Source: Alphaproteobacteria bacterium
GTDB taxonomy: Bacteria; Pseudomonadota; Alphaproteobacteria; Thalassobaculales; Thalassobaculaceae
Length of the DNA: 64,000 nucleotides
Reading direction: 5' to 3'
Assembly: GCA_022822665.1 (NCBI GenBank)
Contig: JAJEAR010000056.1
Span: forward strand, 23,541 to 87,540
Shown here: in pieces, positions 17,389 to 26,229 of the stretch
How positions within the stretch are numbered: position 1 is the stretch's first letter
Layout: each line of letters starts with the position of its first letter
Notes under the pieces: model-generated
The model's input: only the letters and a program-made list of their open reading frames with translations
Database searches by the model: none
Told to the model about the DNA's origin: nothing
Made by a program: the position numbers and the translations under genes

Positions 17389-19242
17389 CTACCCGTCCTC
17401 GGCCATTCCACCTTGCGGCGGCGCGCCCGAAACGAGACGCGCGTATGCCGAGTCCGCGTAAGGCGGCTCGACCGCAGACCAGCGGAACCGCGTCTCACCC
17501 GTGTCGGCCTCGACGCCCGGCGGCGGGCTGAGCGGCTCCCCGCGCACGAAGTCCTCGCCTCCGCCGAGCACCGCACGGACCTTGCGCCAGTCGTCGTGGA
17601 AGTACTCGGCGATGAGCGGAACGATCTTGCGGCGCATGATGTTGTCGACGTCCGACTTGCTCGCCGCGCCCATGAGCCATGCGTGCCCGATCAGGTGGTC
17701 GCGGTCTATCAGCCATTCCAGCCGTCTGTTCACGGCGCCAAGCACCGCCGGCAGGTCGACGCCCGTCCGCCCGGCCGCTTCCTCGAGCGCGCCCGGCGTC
17801 GGTGCGAGCTCCTCGAAATCGAACCGTCGACGCACTGCCGTATCGAGAAGCGCGATGGAACGGTCCGCTGTGTTCATCGTTCCCAGCACGTGCAGATTGG
17901 CGGGCAGTGTGAACCGCTCGCCGGAATACGGCAGCACGACCGAAACCGCGTTCTCCGCGCCCGCGCGCTTGTCCTCCTCCAGGAGCGTGACGAGCTCGCC
18001 GAGCACCTTCGAGACATTGGCCCGGTTGATCTCGTCGATGACGAGGACGTGCGGCGCCGTGTTCGCGCGGGCGCGGGTCGCGATGCGCTTGAGCGCGCCG
18101 GGCACGGGCTCGAGACGAAATCCCATACCGCCGTCCGTTTCGGGGCGTAGGCCCTCGACGAACTCTTCGTATCCGTAGGACTCGTGGAACGTGACGAACG
18201 CGACGCGCTCCTCTTCCACGAGTGCGTCGTAGCGCAAGCGAGCATCCGCGTCTGTCCGTTGCCCCGACCCGTCGCAGATCTCGACGCAGCGGCGGGCGGT
18301 GGCCCAGGTCTTTCCGGTTCCGGGCGGACCGTAGAGGATCGTGTTGAGGGAACGCTTTTCGTCTCTGGCGGGTGGCGTTTCGCGCGTCAGACCGCCAACG
18401 CGCCGCCGATCACCCGGGCCCGGTTCATCATTCCGCCACGCGTCCCTGAAAGGTGACTGATAGAAGTGGATTTCCTGTCCTGGGTGTTCCTGTTCCAGCC
18501 TTTCTCGAACGCCCAGCAGGGCCCGGTCAACGACCGCGCAGCTGGCGCCGCCGTCGATCCCGGAGGATGTGCCCCATTTGCGGTGATAGGCCTCGACAAT
18601 TTTCCTCTTGTGACTCTCGGTGGATATCGCCTCGAACGAATCCGGGAACAGAAGAAACAGGAAAACATGTCGAAGTTGACGCCTGTCAGACTCCTCCCTG
18701 CCGTCGAGCCATTCAGCGAAGCGCCACGCGTCGCTCAGAAGCACCTTCCGGTCCTCCGCCGAACGGGAAAACCAGTTGATCATGACCTTGATGAAGAAAA
18801 CGAACTCGCGCCATTTTCCCGTACTGTAGGCGGTACCGGGATGTATGACCCCGCGGTCCAGAACCTCGCCCAACGCCGGACTATCGGCCGGCAGCGGCGT
18901 CCCGGACCACCCCCACACGGTCTCGACATATGCAAGCTTCGTTCCCCGTTTCAGATTGCTTGATATGAGAAAGTATGCCCATGTCATCTCGGACCACAGG
19001 CGCTTCGCCTCGGGAAGGGCGGGCTTCAACAGATATTCCAGCTTCACCTCGAACGAGGATTTTTCGGGAAGCTTGTCGTCTACGGAGTGCGCGTTGTCCA
19101 CGAAGTGGGTATGCAAGTCACGGAAGTTGTCCAATGTCCACAACCGTTCTTCCGAGAACACGGAGCCTCCGCCCAGGAGGCACTCCCGCTTCCACTCCTC
19201 GGCCGCCTTGAGAACGGCGTCCGCCTGTGCCAGTCGGCCCAT
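17389..19242 (-). CDS. mcrB: McrB-type GTPase (AAA+) subunit of a McrBC system
   Basis: This 617-residue protein starts at ATG 19242, preceded by GCGGAGG. Its C-terminal half is the McrB motor: Walker A ILYGPPGTGKTWAT (about 300-312), Walker B HVLVIDEINRANVSKVLGEL (about 398-417) and the sensor GTMNTADRSIALLDTAVRRR. McrB hydrolyses GTP and drives translocation so that McrC can cut. The N-terminal 290 residues should hold the modified-DNA recognition domain; they do not match the E. coli McrB domain to my eye and look like an alternative reader with an AEEWKRECLL helix and a WGWSGTPLP segment. The N-terminus and ribosome-binding site lie inside an IS1380 transposase remnant. Confidence 0.92.
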   Translation of the reverse strand: MGRLAQADAVLKAAEEWKRECLLGGGSVFSEERLWTLDNFRDLHTHFVDNAHSVDDKLPEKSSFEVKLEYLLKPALPEAKRLWSEMTWAYFLISSNLKRGTKLAYVETVWGWSGTPLPADSPALGEVLDRGVIHPGTAYSTGKWREFVFFIKVMINWFSRSAEDRKVLLSDAWRFAEWLDGREESDRRQLRHVFLFLLFPDSFEAISTESHKRKIVEAYHRKWGTSSGIDGGASCAVVDRALLGVRERLEQEHPGQEIHFYQSPFRDAWRNDEPGPGDRRRVGGLTRETPPARDEKRSLNTILYGPPGTGKTWATARRCVEICDGSGQRTDADARLRYDALVEEERVAFVTFHESYGYEEFVEGLRPETDGGMGFRLEPVPGALKRIATRARANTAPHVLVIDEINRANVSKVLGELVTLLEEDKRAGAENAVSVVLPYSGERFTLPANLHVLGTMNTADRSIALLDTAVRRRFDFEELAPTPGALEEAAGRTGVDLPAVLGAVNRRLEWLIDRDHLIGHAWLMGAASKSDVDNIMRRKIVPLIAEYFHDDWRKVRAVLGGGEDFVRGEPLSPPPGVEADTGETRFRWSAVEPPYADSAYARLVSGAPPQGGMAEDG

Positions 19243-19470
19243 TCCGCAACCTCCGCGCTCGATCGTCCACATCTTCGTACCCGCACGCGATCGTGAACAT
19301 GCGGAAACCCGGCATCGCCGGCAGCATGTGAACCACCTGCTCCGGGTCGCGCCACTCCCGGATGCACTCCGCAAGCACCCCGACCAGGCCGAGCTGACGC
19401 TCCGCCTCCCACAGGAAAACCAGTCCCCGTCGCACAATATCCGGCCACCGCCTGTTCAGCCGGCGAGCAT
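19235..19470 (-). mobile_element. IS1380-family transposase, N-terminal remnant
   Basis: A frame running from about 19470 to 19235 encodes RRGLVFLWEAERQLGLVGVL, followed by ECIREWRDP...VVHMLPAMPGFRMFTIACGYEDVDD. This matches the N-terminus of IS1380 transposases (LLREAERRLGL, RDPRDP, R.FAIACGYEDADD). Only about 65 residues survive and no terminal repeats are visible. It overlaps the first bases of mcrB, so the insertion or its decay contributed the mcrB leader. Confidence 0.7.
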
Positions 19471-19566
19471 GTGCTCATACCACAGCCCCGGCGATTATCG
19501 AGCCAACCTGCTCGGCCGTTGCGAGCAGACGCGTGTCGGTGAGGCGGGCCTATACCGCTGTGGTCC

Positions 19567-20070
19567 CTATAGGTCATGCAGGCGGAGTCCGCCGAGGGGT
19601 ACGGCGCCCGGACGAGTCTTTGAGTCGCGCAGATTGATGGTGTCGGCCCCGATATCGCGCCAGCGGAAATCGACACCTTGCTTCAGTCCCATCCGGTAAA
19701 CGCCAGCAGCCGGATCGCGGCGATGGCCTCGGGCCATTCGGCCTCGTGGGCGTCAAGCGAGCGCCCGAGCCGCACCAGCTCGTCGGCGTCGAGGAACCGC
19801 GCGGCGTGGTTCCCGGGGTTCTTCCGGATGTCAAGACAAGGCTTACTGCCGCCCGGGCGGAATCTCCACTCCTCGGCCCGGAACATCAGCGTGCGCCAGA
19901 TCTTTGAAGGTGCGGCAAGCGGCGCCGGGCCTGTCCTTGCTGGCCCCGTCGAACCACCACGCGGCCACGTCCTCGGGGGCGAAGGTATCAAGCGGTATCC
20001 TGCCGAACACGGACAGAACGCGGGACTTCGTGAGAACCCTGACACGGCCGGACAGGTGGTTCCGGCGACT
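19567..20070 (-). pseudogene. Tyrosine recombinase (phage/island integrase) pseudogene
   Basis: Three consecutive fragments in different frames follow the order of a tyrosine integrase. The core-binding domain reads SVFGRIPLDTFAPEDVAAW (from about 20070). After a shift near 19890 comes MFRAEEWRFRPGGSKPC, then FLDADELVRLGRSLDAHEAE and AIAAIRLLAFTG. After a second shift near 19688 comes GLKQGVDFRWRDIGADTINL, then RDSKTRPGAVPLG, ending at a stop (19567-19569). The second and third catalytic boxes (HxxR and the nucleophilic Tyr) are missing. It is therefore dead, and it points to former integration of a genomic island beside McrBC. Confidence 0.75.
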
Positions 20071-20614
20071 GAAGTCTGAAGCGCATCGAATTCCGCTGGC
20101 TTTGACTGCCATGGCCAATTTCGCCCAAGGGGTCCGGCTCTGAAGGCCTGTCCCAAGGAAGGGAGGCGGGGTTTCAGGGACCAGCCTGCGTGGTGAGTCG
20201 GTCAGCGCGAACGCCGTGGTCCGCCGGACGCAGTCGGGCCTGTTCGACGTCGCTGGATCCCGCATAACGCGCTTTTCCTGCCAGCTCGACGATCGCGTCG
20301 GCTGCGGAGCGGGATGATCGACCCGCCGACAGTGCCGCGGGAGGCCGGGAACGTCGGGTTCCTGCAGGACCAGGGGCCCCCCGCGGTGTGCTCAGGATGT
20401 GTTCATGTTCCGATGGCTGAAGGGCGTTGCGCCAGGTCCGGTGCCTGGGACCGGACGGCGGCGACGGGGTGACAGTGACTTTGCCACCCGGAACTTGCGT
20501 GGTATCAAGCGCGCGGCGATCCGTTCGGGCGATACATCCGCGGATCGGGTGTCCGTTTGCCATCAGCACGGCACGCTGCAATGATGGGCAGCGTACGACC
20601 ACGGGGAACGCAGC
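20071..20614. other. Intergenic stretch between integrase remnant and folE
   Basis: No recognisable gene lies in these 540 bp. A minus-strand frame is open through it but its sequence is unlike any family I know. There is no tRNA gene that could have served as an attachment site. Confidence 0.45.
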
Positions 20615-21253
20615 ATGTCGCCAGACGACCATGGTTCCGCCGGGCCCGAGGTTCTGGACCCGGTCGGTTCGTTGCGCAGACTGAAACCGAGCCGGGACGA
20701 TGCGGAACAGGCGGTCCGCACCCTGATCCAGTGGATCGGCGACGACCCTGACCGGGAAGGTCTGGTTGATACGCCGTCGCGGGTGGTCCGCGCGTACCGG
20801 GAACTGTTCGGCGGATACGAGCAGGATCCGGCCGCCGTGCTGGCCCGCACCTTCGAGGAAACCGGGGACTACCAGGACATGGTGCTGCTGCGGAACGTCC
20901 GCATCGAGTCCTTCTGCGAGCACCACATACTGCCGATCATCGGCGTGGCGCATGTTGCCTACATCCCGCGCAACCGGGTTGTCGGCGTCAGCAAGCTTGC
21001 GCGGGTCGTCGAGATCTATGCCCGCAGGCTGCAGATCCAGGAAAAACTGACCCGGCAGATCGCGACCACCATCGACGAGGTCCTCCATCCCATGGGGGTC
21101 GCGGTGGTGATACGGGCATCGCACCAGTGCATGACCACGCGCGGGGTGTACAAGCCCGGTGTGGAGATGGTGACGCGAACCATGACCGGGTGTTTCCAGG
21201 ACGATACCGACCTTCGCCGCGACTTCCTGCAGCTTGCCGATCAGACTGCGTGA
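20615..21253 (+). CDS. folE: GTP cyclohydrolase I
   Basis: This 212-residue enzyme converts GTP to 7,8-dihydroneopterin triphosphate, the first step of folate synthesis. The sequence shows [20 protein letters not shown], the zinc and active-site segment [20 protein letters not shown] (Cys and His ligands), [20 protein letters not shown], and HQCMTTRGV carrying the second zinc Cys. Length is normal. It sits alone, followed 86 bp later by trkH. Confidence 0.97.
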   Translation: MSPDDHGSAGPEVLDPVGSLRRLKPSRDDAEQAVRTLIQWIGDDPDREGLVDTPSRVVRAYRELFGGYEQDPAAVLARTFEETGDYQDMVLLRNVRIESFCEHHILPIIGVAHVAYIPRNRVVGVSKLARVVEIYARRLQIQEKLTRQIATTIDEVLHPMGVAVVIRASHQCMTTRGVYKPGVEMVTRTMTGCFQDDTDLRRDFLQLADQTA

Positions 21254-21339
21254 GGGTGCGGGGCTGCGGCGAGTGCGCCACCGGTCCTGACCGGGGGCTT
21301 TCGCGTCGGGAGTGTTGAACCGCCCGGGATGGAGCTGTC

Positions 21340-22791
21340 GTGGTCGCGGTCGGACCGGTCCTGTTCATCATCGGCCTGCTGATGTCGCTGCTGGCGGTGG
21401 CCATGTCGGTGCCCGCGCTGGTCGATCTCGCGAACGGCCACGCGGACTGGCAGGTGTTCGCGGGCTCGGCGGGAGTGTCGCTGTTCGTGGGCACCGGCCT
21501 GATGCTGGTGACCCGGACCGGAGCCCACACCCGCCTCGGGCTGCGCGAGGCGTTCCTGCTCACCACGATCAGCTGGCTCGCGGTGGCCATCGTCGGCGCC
21601 ATGCCATTCGCCTTTTCCGATCTCGGCATGGGGGTCGCCGACGCGTTTTTCGAGTCGATGTCCGGCATCACGACCACCGGCTCGACCGTCATTGCCGACC
21701 TCGACGCCGTCTCCCCGGGGATCCTGCTCTGGCGGGCCCTGCTGCAGTGGCTCGGGGGAGTCGGCATCATCGTGATGGCGCTCGCCATCCTGCCGATCCT
21801 GAGCGTCGGCGGCATGCAGCTCTTCGTCACCGAGGCATTCGACACGCCGGACAAGGTGTTGCCCAGGGCGGCATCGCTGGCCGGTGCGATCTTCGCGATC
21901 TACCTGCTCCTGACCTCGATCTGCGCTCTGGCGCTGTGGCTGGTCGGGTTCTCGGGCTTCGATGCCATTACCCATGCCATGACCACCATTGCCACCGGCG
22001 GGTACTCGACCCGGGACGGGTCGATCGGCTTCTTCGAGAACCCGCGTGCCGAGTGGATCATCGTCGCCGGGATGATCATCGGCTCCCTGCCGTTCGTCTA
22101 CTACCTCTCGGCCGTGCGCGGGGAGGTGATGCCGATCTTCCGGGACAGCCAGGTGCAGTGGTTCCTGGGCGTGGTCGTGATCTCGGTCGGCGCCGTGGTG
22201 CTGTGGCTGTGGCTGGGTCTCGGAATGGGGCCGCTCGATGCGGTGCGCTACGGCACCTTCAACGTGATCTCGGTCCTGACGGGAACCGGGTACAGTACCG
22301 CGGAGTTCGACAGCTGGGGCGGGTTCCCGTTCATCCTTTTGCTGTGTCTCATGTTCGTCGGCGGCTGTGCCGGGTCCACCACCTGTGGCATCAAGATCTT
22401 CCGCTTCCAGGTCCTCTACGCGACCGCCCGGGTCCAGGTTCGCCAGCTGATGTTGCCGCACGGCGTGTTCATCGCCTACTACAACCGCAAGCCGATTTCC
22501 GAAAGCGTGTCCCACGCGGTCATGGGGTTCTTCTACCTCTACATCTGCTCCTTCGTGATCCTGGCGGCGGCGCTCGGCGCGATCGGTCTCGACTTCGTCA
22601 CCGCGATGTCTGGTGCCGCGACGGCGCTCAGCAACGTCGGCCCCGGTCTTGGCGACACCATCGGACCGTCCGGCAACTTCAGTACCCTGCCGGAAGCCGC
22701 CAAGTGGTTGCTGTCGATCGGCATGTTGCTCGGAAGACTTGAGCTCTTTACCGTCCTGGTGCTGTTCTCCGCAGCATTCTGGACCCGCTGA
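21340..22791 (+). CDS. trkH: TrkH-type potassium uptake permease
   Basis: This 483-residue inner-membrane protein is of the Trk/Ktr superfamily, the K+-translocating subunit of the Trk system. It has the repeated M1-P-M2 pattern with pore loops and filter glycines: ESMSGITTTGSTVI, TTIATGGYSTRDG, VISVLTGTGYSTAEF and ATALSNVGPGLGDTIG. Also typical are LLQWLGGVGIIVMALAILP and GGCAGSTTCGIKIFR. The GTG at 21340 follows a GGAG-like site. The NAD-binding partner TrkA is not in the window. Confidence 0.95.
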   Translation: MVAVGPVLFIIGLLMSLLAVAMSVPALVDLANGHADWQVFAGSAGVSLFVGTGLMLVTRTGAHTRLGLREAFLLTTISWLAVAIVGAMPFAFSDLGMGVADAFFESMSGITTTGSTVIADLDAVSPGILLWRALLQWLGGVGIIVMALAILPILSVGGMQLFVTEAFDTPDKVLPRAASLAGAIFAIYLLLTSICALALWLVGFSGFDAITHAMTTIATGGYSTRDGSIGFFENPRAEWIIVAGMIIGSLPFVYYLSAVRGEVMPIFRDSQVQWFLGVVVISVGAVVLWLWLGLGMGPLDAVRYGTFNVISVLTGTGYSTAEFDSWGGFPFILLLCLMFVGGCAGSTTCGIKIFRFQVLYATARVQVRQLMLPHGVFIAYYNRKPISESVSHAVMGFFYLYICSFVILAAALGAIGLDFVTAMSGAATALSNVGPGLGDTIGPSGNFSTLPEAAKWLLSIGMLLGRLELFTVLVLFSAAFWTR

Positions 22792-22811
22792 AGCCCGGGA
22801 GGAACCGAGTG

Positions 22812-23996
22812 ATGGCTGATCGTCTGGCGGACGCGATCGGATGGCTGGACCGTCTGGTGGCCTTTGACACCACCTCCCGGGAAAGCAATCTCGAGCTGAT
22901 CGACGTCGTGCGCGCGTACCTGGCGGGGCTCGGGGTGGAGTCGAGGCTCACCCACGACGATGACGGCCGCAAGGCAAACCTGTGGGCGACCATCGGACCG
23001 GACGACCGCGGCGGGGTGGTGCTGTCCGGGCACACCGACGTGGTGCCGGTCGATGGCCAGGACTGGAGCAGCGACCCGTTCAGGATGCGCCGGCACAACG
23101 GCAGGCTCTACGGCCGCGGCACGTCGGACATGAAGGGGTTCTGCGCCGCGGTGCTTGCCTGCGCACCCGACATGCTGGCGCGCGAACTCGTGGTGCCGCT
23201 CCATTTCGCGTTTTCCTACGACGAGGAGGTCGGTTGCCTGGGCGTGCGCGGACTGATCCGCGACGTCGTGGAGAACCTGCCGCTGCCCCGCGCGGTAATC
23301 GTGGGCGAGCCGACATCGATGGGGATCATCGGCGGCAACAAGGGCGGGCGTTCCTACCGGACCGTCGTCCGCGGGGTTCCGGGTCACTCGAGCGAACCGC
23401 ACCGCGGTGCGAACTCGATCATGGCAGCGGCCAGGATCATCGGCTTCATCGAGGACCTGCAGGGGGAACTCGCGCGCAACGCCGATCCCGACTGCCCGTT
23501 CGATCCGCCCTACACCACCTTCGACCTCGGCGTGATCCAGGGCGGAACGGCCTTCAACATCATCCCGGAATACACCTCGATCCACTGGGGATTCAGGGGG
23601 TTGCCGAACGAGGACCAGGATGCGCTGGAGGCGCGGGTGCGCGACTACATCGGCACCGAGATCGACCCCAAACTCAAGGCGGTGGCGCCGCATGCCGGGG
23701 TGACGATGGAACTTCGCAATTCCACCCCGCCGCTGGTCCCCGACACCTCATCGGCGGCCGAACAGCTGATCCGGCACCTGACAGGCCTGAACGAGTCGGG
23801 AACGGTCGCCTTCGGCACGGAGGCCGGCCTGTTCCAGCAGGCCGGGATCCCCGGCGTGATCTTCGGACCCGGTTCGATCCAGCAAGCGCACCAGCCCGAC
23901 GAGTTCATCGAGGTATCGCAGATGGCCGCCTGCGTGCACTTCCTCGACCGGCTGATCGACTGGTGCGCCTCCGACGCGGCGCGTTCCGGACCCTGA
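22812..23996 (+). CDS. argE: Acetylornithine deacetylase-like M20 metallopeptidase
   Basis: This 394-residue zinc amidohydrolase is of the ArgE/DapE (M20) family. It has the metal site LSGHTDVVPVDGQDWSSDPF (His-x-Asp), GRGTSDMKGFCAAVLA (bridging Asp), SYDEEVGCLGVRG (catalytic Glu pair), and GEPTSMGIIGGNKGG; the dimerisation segment GVPGHSSEPHRGANSI follows. ArgE releases acetate from N-acetylornithine in arginine synthesis. Alphaproteobacteria carry several paralogues of this type that act on other acyl-amino acids, so the role is probable rather than certain. ATG 22812 follows GGGAGGA and is preferred to the GTG three bases earlier. Confidence 0.88.
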   Translation: MADRLADAIGWLDRLVAFDTTSRESNLELIDVVRAYLAGLGVESRLTHDDDGRKANLWATIGPDDRGGVVLSGHTDVVPVDGQDWSSDPFRMRRHNGRLYGRGTSDMKGFCAAVLACAPDMLARELVVPLHFAFSYDEEVGCLGVRGLIRDVVENLPLPRAVIVGEPTSMGIIGGNKGGRSYRTVVRGVPGHSSEPHRGANSIMAAARIIGFIEDLQGELARNADPDCPFDPPYTTFDLGVIQGGTAFNIIPEYTSIHWGFRGLPNEDQDALEARVRDYIGTEIDPKLKAVAPHAGVTMELRNSTPPLVPDTSSAAEQLIRHLTGLNESGTVAFGTEAGLFQQAGIPGVIFGPGSIQQAHQPDEFIEVSQMAACVHFLDRLIDWCASDAARSGP

Positions 23997-24006
23997 AGGG
24001 AGAGGG

Positions 24007-24909
24007 CTACTCGGCCGCCCGGACGGCGGTGTCCGTGCCGCGGACCACGGCGTTGTAGTCGGCGTCGAGCTCAGCGGTGATCCGGCCCGGAGTGAAACGG
24101 TACTCGCCGATGCTGCCGACCGGAGTGACCTCCGCGGCGGTTCCGGTCAGGAAGCACTCGGACGCCCCGGCCATCTCTTCCGGCCTGATCTGCCTCTCGA
24201 CGATCTCGTAGCCGCGCCGACGCGCAAGCCCGATCACCGTCCGCCGGGTGATGCCGTCGAGAAAACAGTCAGGGACCGGCGTGTGCAGCCTGCCGTCCTC
24301 CATTACGAAGAACACGTTCGCGCCTGTCGCTTCCGCGACCAGGCCGCGGTAGTCAAGCATCAGCGCGTCATGCAGTCCCCGGGACTCCGCCTCGTGTTTC
24401 GAAAGCGTGCAGATCATGTACAGCCCGGCGGCCTTGCTGTCGGTGGGGGCGCATTCGGGCGACGGGCGCCGCCAGCGCGCGATCGCGAGGTTGATGCCCT
24501 TGGTCTTGGCCTCGGCGTCGAAGTACGATGGCCAGTCCCACAGCGCGATCGCGACATTGATCCGGGTCTCCTGGGCGGAGACCCCCATCATCTCGCTGCC
24601 CCGCCACGCGATCGGTCGCACGTAGCCTTCCCCGACGCCGGTGCGCTCGACCATGTCGTGCTTGGCGGCCTCGATTTCGTCCACGGAGTAGGGGATCTCG
24701 AAACCCAGCAGCGACGCCGACTTGTGCAGCCGTTCGGTATGGGCCCGCGACTTGAAAATGGACCCGCCGTAGACCCGTTCACCCTCGAAGACGCTGCTCG
24801 CGTAGTGAAGCCCGTGACTGAGGACATGCAATCTGGCATCGCGCCAGTTGATGTAGTCACCGTTGAACCAGATGTGACCGTCGCGGTCATCGAAGGGAAT
24901 GAGGGCCAT
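24007..24909 (-). CDS. ilvE: Branched-chain amino acid aminotransferase
   Basis: This 300-residue class IV PLP-dependent aminotransferase interconverts branched-chain amino acids and their 2-oxo acids. It has HVLSHGLHYASSVFEGERVY at the N-terminus, YVRPIAWRGSEMMGVSA, SKAAGLYMICTLSKHEA (likely the PLP lysine region), MLDYRGLVAEATGANVFFV and FLDGITRRTVIGLA. A C-terminal FLTGTAAEVTPVGSI completes the pattern. It is divergent from the marR gene across a 134-bp gap, an arrangement seen near PetP/PetR-type regulators in other alphaproteobacteria. Confidence 0.95.
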   Translation of the reverse strand: MALIPFDDRDGHIWFNGDYINWRDARLHVLSHGLHYASSVFEGERVYGGSIFKSRAHTERLHKSASLLGFEIPYSVDEIEAAKHDMVERTGVGEGYVRPIAWRGSEMMGVSAQETRINVAIALWDWPSYFDAEAKTKGINLAIARWRRPSPECAPTDSKAAGLYMICTLSKHEAESRGLHDALMLDYRGLVAEATGANVFFVMEDGRLHTPVPDCFLDGITRRTVIGLARRRGYEIVERQIRPEEMAGASECFLTGTAAEVTPVGSIGEYRFTPGRITAELDADYNAVVRGTDTAVRAAE

Positions 24910-25034
24910 GGTTGCATTTCCAGTTCAGCTCGAGTGCGTGCACACGCATGATCGGGCGGGCAGACGTACCAGCCGGTTTGAGCTATCATGCGCGCTTGTT
25001 CCGGCAGCCGAAACCCCTAATCGCAACCAGAAAC

Positions 25035-25055
25035 TATGTCAACATGTCTGACATA
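25035..25055. promoter_or_regulatory. Inverted repeat over the marR start codon (probable MarR operator)
   Basis: Perfect 7-bp arms TATGTCA (25035-25041) and TGACATA (25049-25055) flank a 7-bp spacer that contains the ATG of the marR gene. MarR proteins bind palindromes of about this size as dimers, so autoregulation by steric block is likely. This is an inference from position and symmetry. Confidence 0.55.
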
Positions 25056-25550
25056 AACTCCGGGCCACGCCGTGCAAGCGACGAGGAACTGCGGCAGGCG
25101 ATCGAACTGCTGTTCTTCGCCTACCGCGACTTCACCGCCGAGCCGGACAGCATGCTGGCGAGGATCGGACTCGGCCGTGCCCATCACAGGGCGGTGTACT
25201 TCGTCGGCCGCAATCCCGGCATCGCGGTCAAGGACCTGCTGGCGATCCTGAAGATCACCAAGCAGAGCCTGGCCAGGGTCCTCGCGCAGCTGGTGCGCGA
25301 CGGCTACATCGTTCGCACGCATTCGAGACACGACCGCAGGATGCGCCTGCTGCACCTGACGCAGAGAGGCATCGCGCTTGAACGGGAACTGACCCGCAAC
25401 CAGCGTGACCGTATTGACAGGGCCTTTCGGGAGGCGGGCGGAGATGCCGCTGCCGGGTTCCGCGGCGTGATGCTGGGGATTATGGATGCATCGGACCGCT
25501 GGCGGTTCGATACCCCGCCGCGCCCGCCCGGCAGGCCCGGACATGAATGA
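25044..25550 (+). CDS. MarR-family transcriptional regulator (PetP-like)
   Basis: A 168-residue winged-helix protein. The helix-turn-helix lies at about residues 60-85 (GIAVKDLLAILKITKQSLAR), followed by the wing VRDGYIVRTHSRHDRRMRLL with the family DxR motif, and a C-terminal dimerisation helix. The ATG at 25044 lies within a palindrome. The gene overlaps the response regulator by eight bases; this MarR - response regulator - kinase order resembles the petP/petR locus that is needed for cytochrome bc1 expression in Rhodobacter capsulatus (family knowledge; not proven here). Confidence 0.9.
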   Translation: MSDINSGPRRASDEELRQAIELLFFAYRDFTAEPDSMLARIGLGRAHHRAVYFVGRNPGIAVKDLLAILKITKQSLARVLAQLVRDGYIVRTHSRHDRRMRLLHLTQRGIALERELTRNQRDRIDRAFREAGGDAAAGFRGVMLGIMDASDRWRFDTPPRPPGRPGHE

Positions 25551-26229
25551 GCAGCCGCACCTGCTGGTTGTCGACGACGATGACCGCATCCGCGACCTGC
25601 TGGGCCGGTTTCTTCGGGACAACGGGTTTCGGGTCTCGAGCGCGGCGGATGCCGCCGAGGCCCGTGCCCGGCTCGCCCTCATGCGGTTCGACCTGCTCGT
25701 ACTCGACGTCATGATGCCGGGCGAATCCGGGTATGAACTCACGCGTGACCTGAGGCGCCACATGCGGGTGCCGATCCTGCTGCTGACCGCCAGGTCGGAG
25801 CCCGGAGACCGGATCGAGGGTCTGGAGGCAGGCGCCGACGACTACCTCGGCAAGCCGTTCGAGCCGCGTGAACTCCTGCTCCGGATCAGGTCGATCCTTC
25901 GCCGTTCGAGCACCGGCGACTCCGGGGACGCCAGCTGGATCCGTCTGGGCTCGCGCCGGTTCAATGTCGAGACCGGCGACCTGCTTTCGCCCGACGGCAT
26001 CGTTCCGCTCACCGATTCCGAGACCATCCTGCTGCGGACCTTCGCGGCAAGCGCGCGCATGACGCTGACCCGCGAGGAGCTGTTGCGGCGCGAGGCGGTC
26101 AACGGGTCTGCCCGGGCGGTCGACACCCAGATCACCCGGCTCCGCCGCAAGATCGAGGAAAACAGCAAGTATCCGCGGTACCTCCAGACCGTGCGCGGCA
26201 AGGGGTACGTACTGGTGCCGGATCCGTGA
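25543..26229 (+). CDS. OmpR-type response regulator (PetR-like)
   Basis: This 228-residue regulator has a receiver domain (acidic DDDD at 11-14, phospho-acceptor Asp at residue 55 in LLVLDVMMPG, switch Thr in LLLTARS, Lys in YLGKPFEP) and a C-terminal winged helix (LTDSETILLRTFAASARMTL, QITRLRRKIEENSKYPRYLQ, then TVRGKGYVL). The ATG at 25543 is inside the end of marR, and its stop overlaps the kinase start (GTGA), so the three genes are translationally coupled. Confidence 0.95.
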   Translation: MNEQPHLLVVDDDDRIRDLLGRFLRDNGFRVSSAADAAEARARLALMRFDLLVLDVMMPGESGYELTRDLRRHMRVPILLLTARSEPGDRIEGLEAGADDYLGKPFEPRELLLRIRSILRRSSTGDSGDASWIRLGSRRFNVETGDLLSPDGIVPLTDSETILLRTFAASARMTLTREELLRREAVNGSARAVDTQITRLRRKIEENSKYPRYLQTVRGKGYVLVPDP

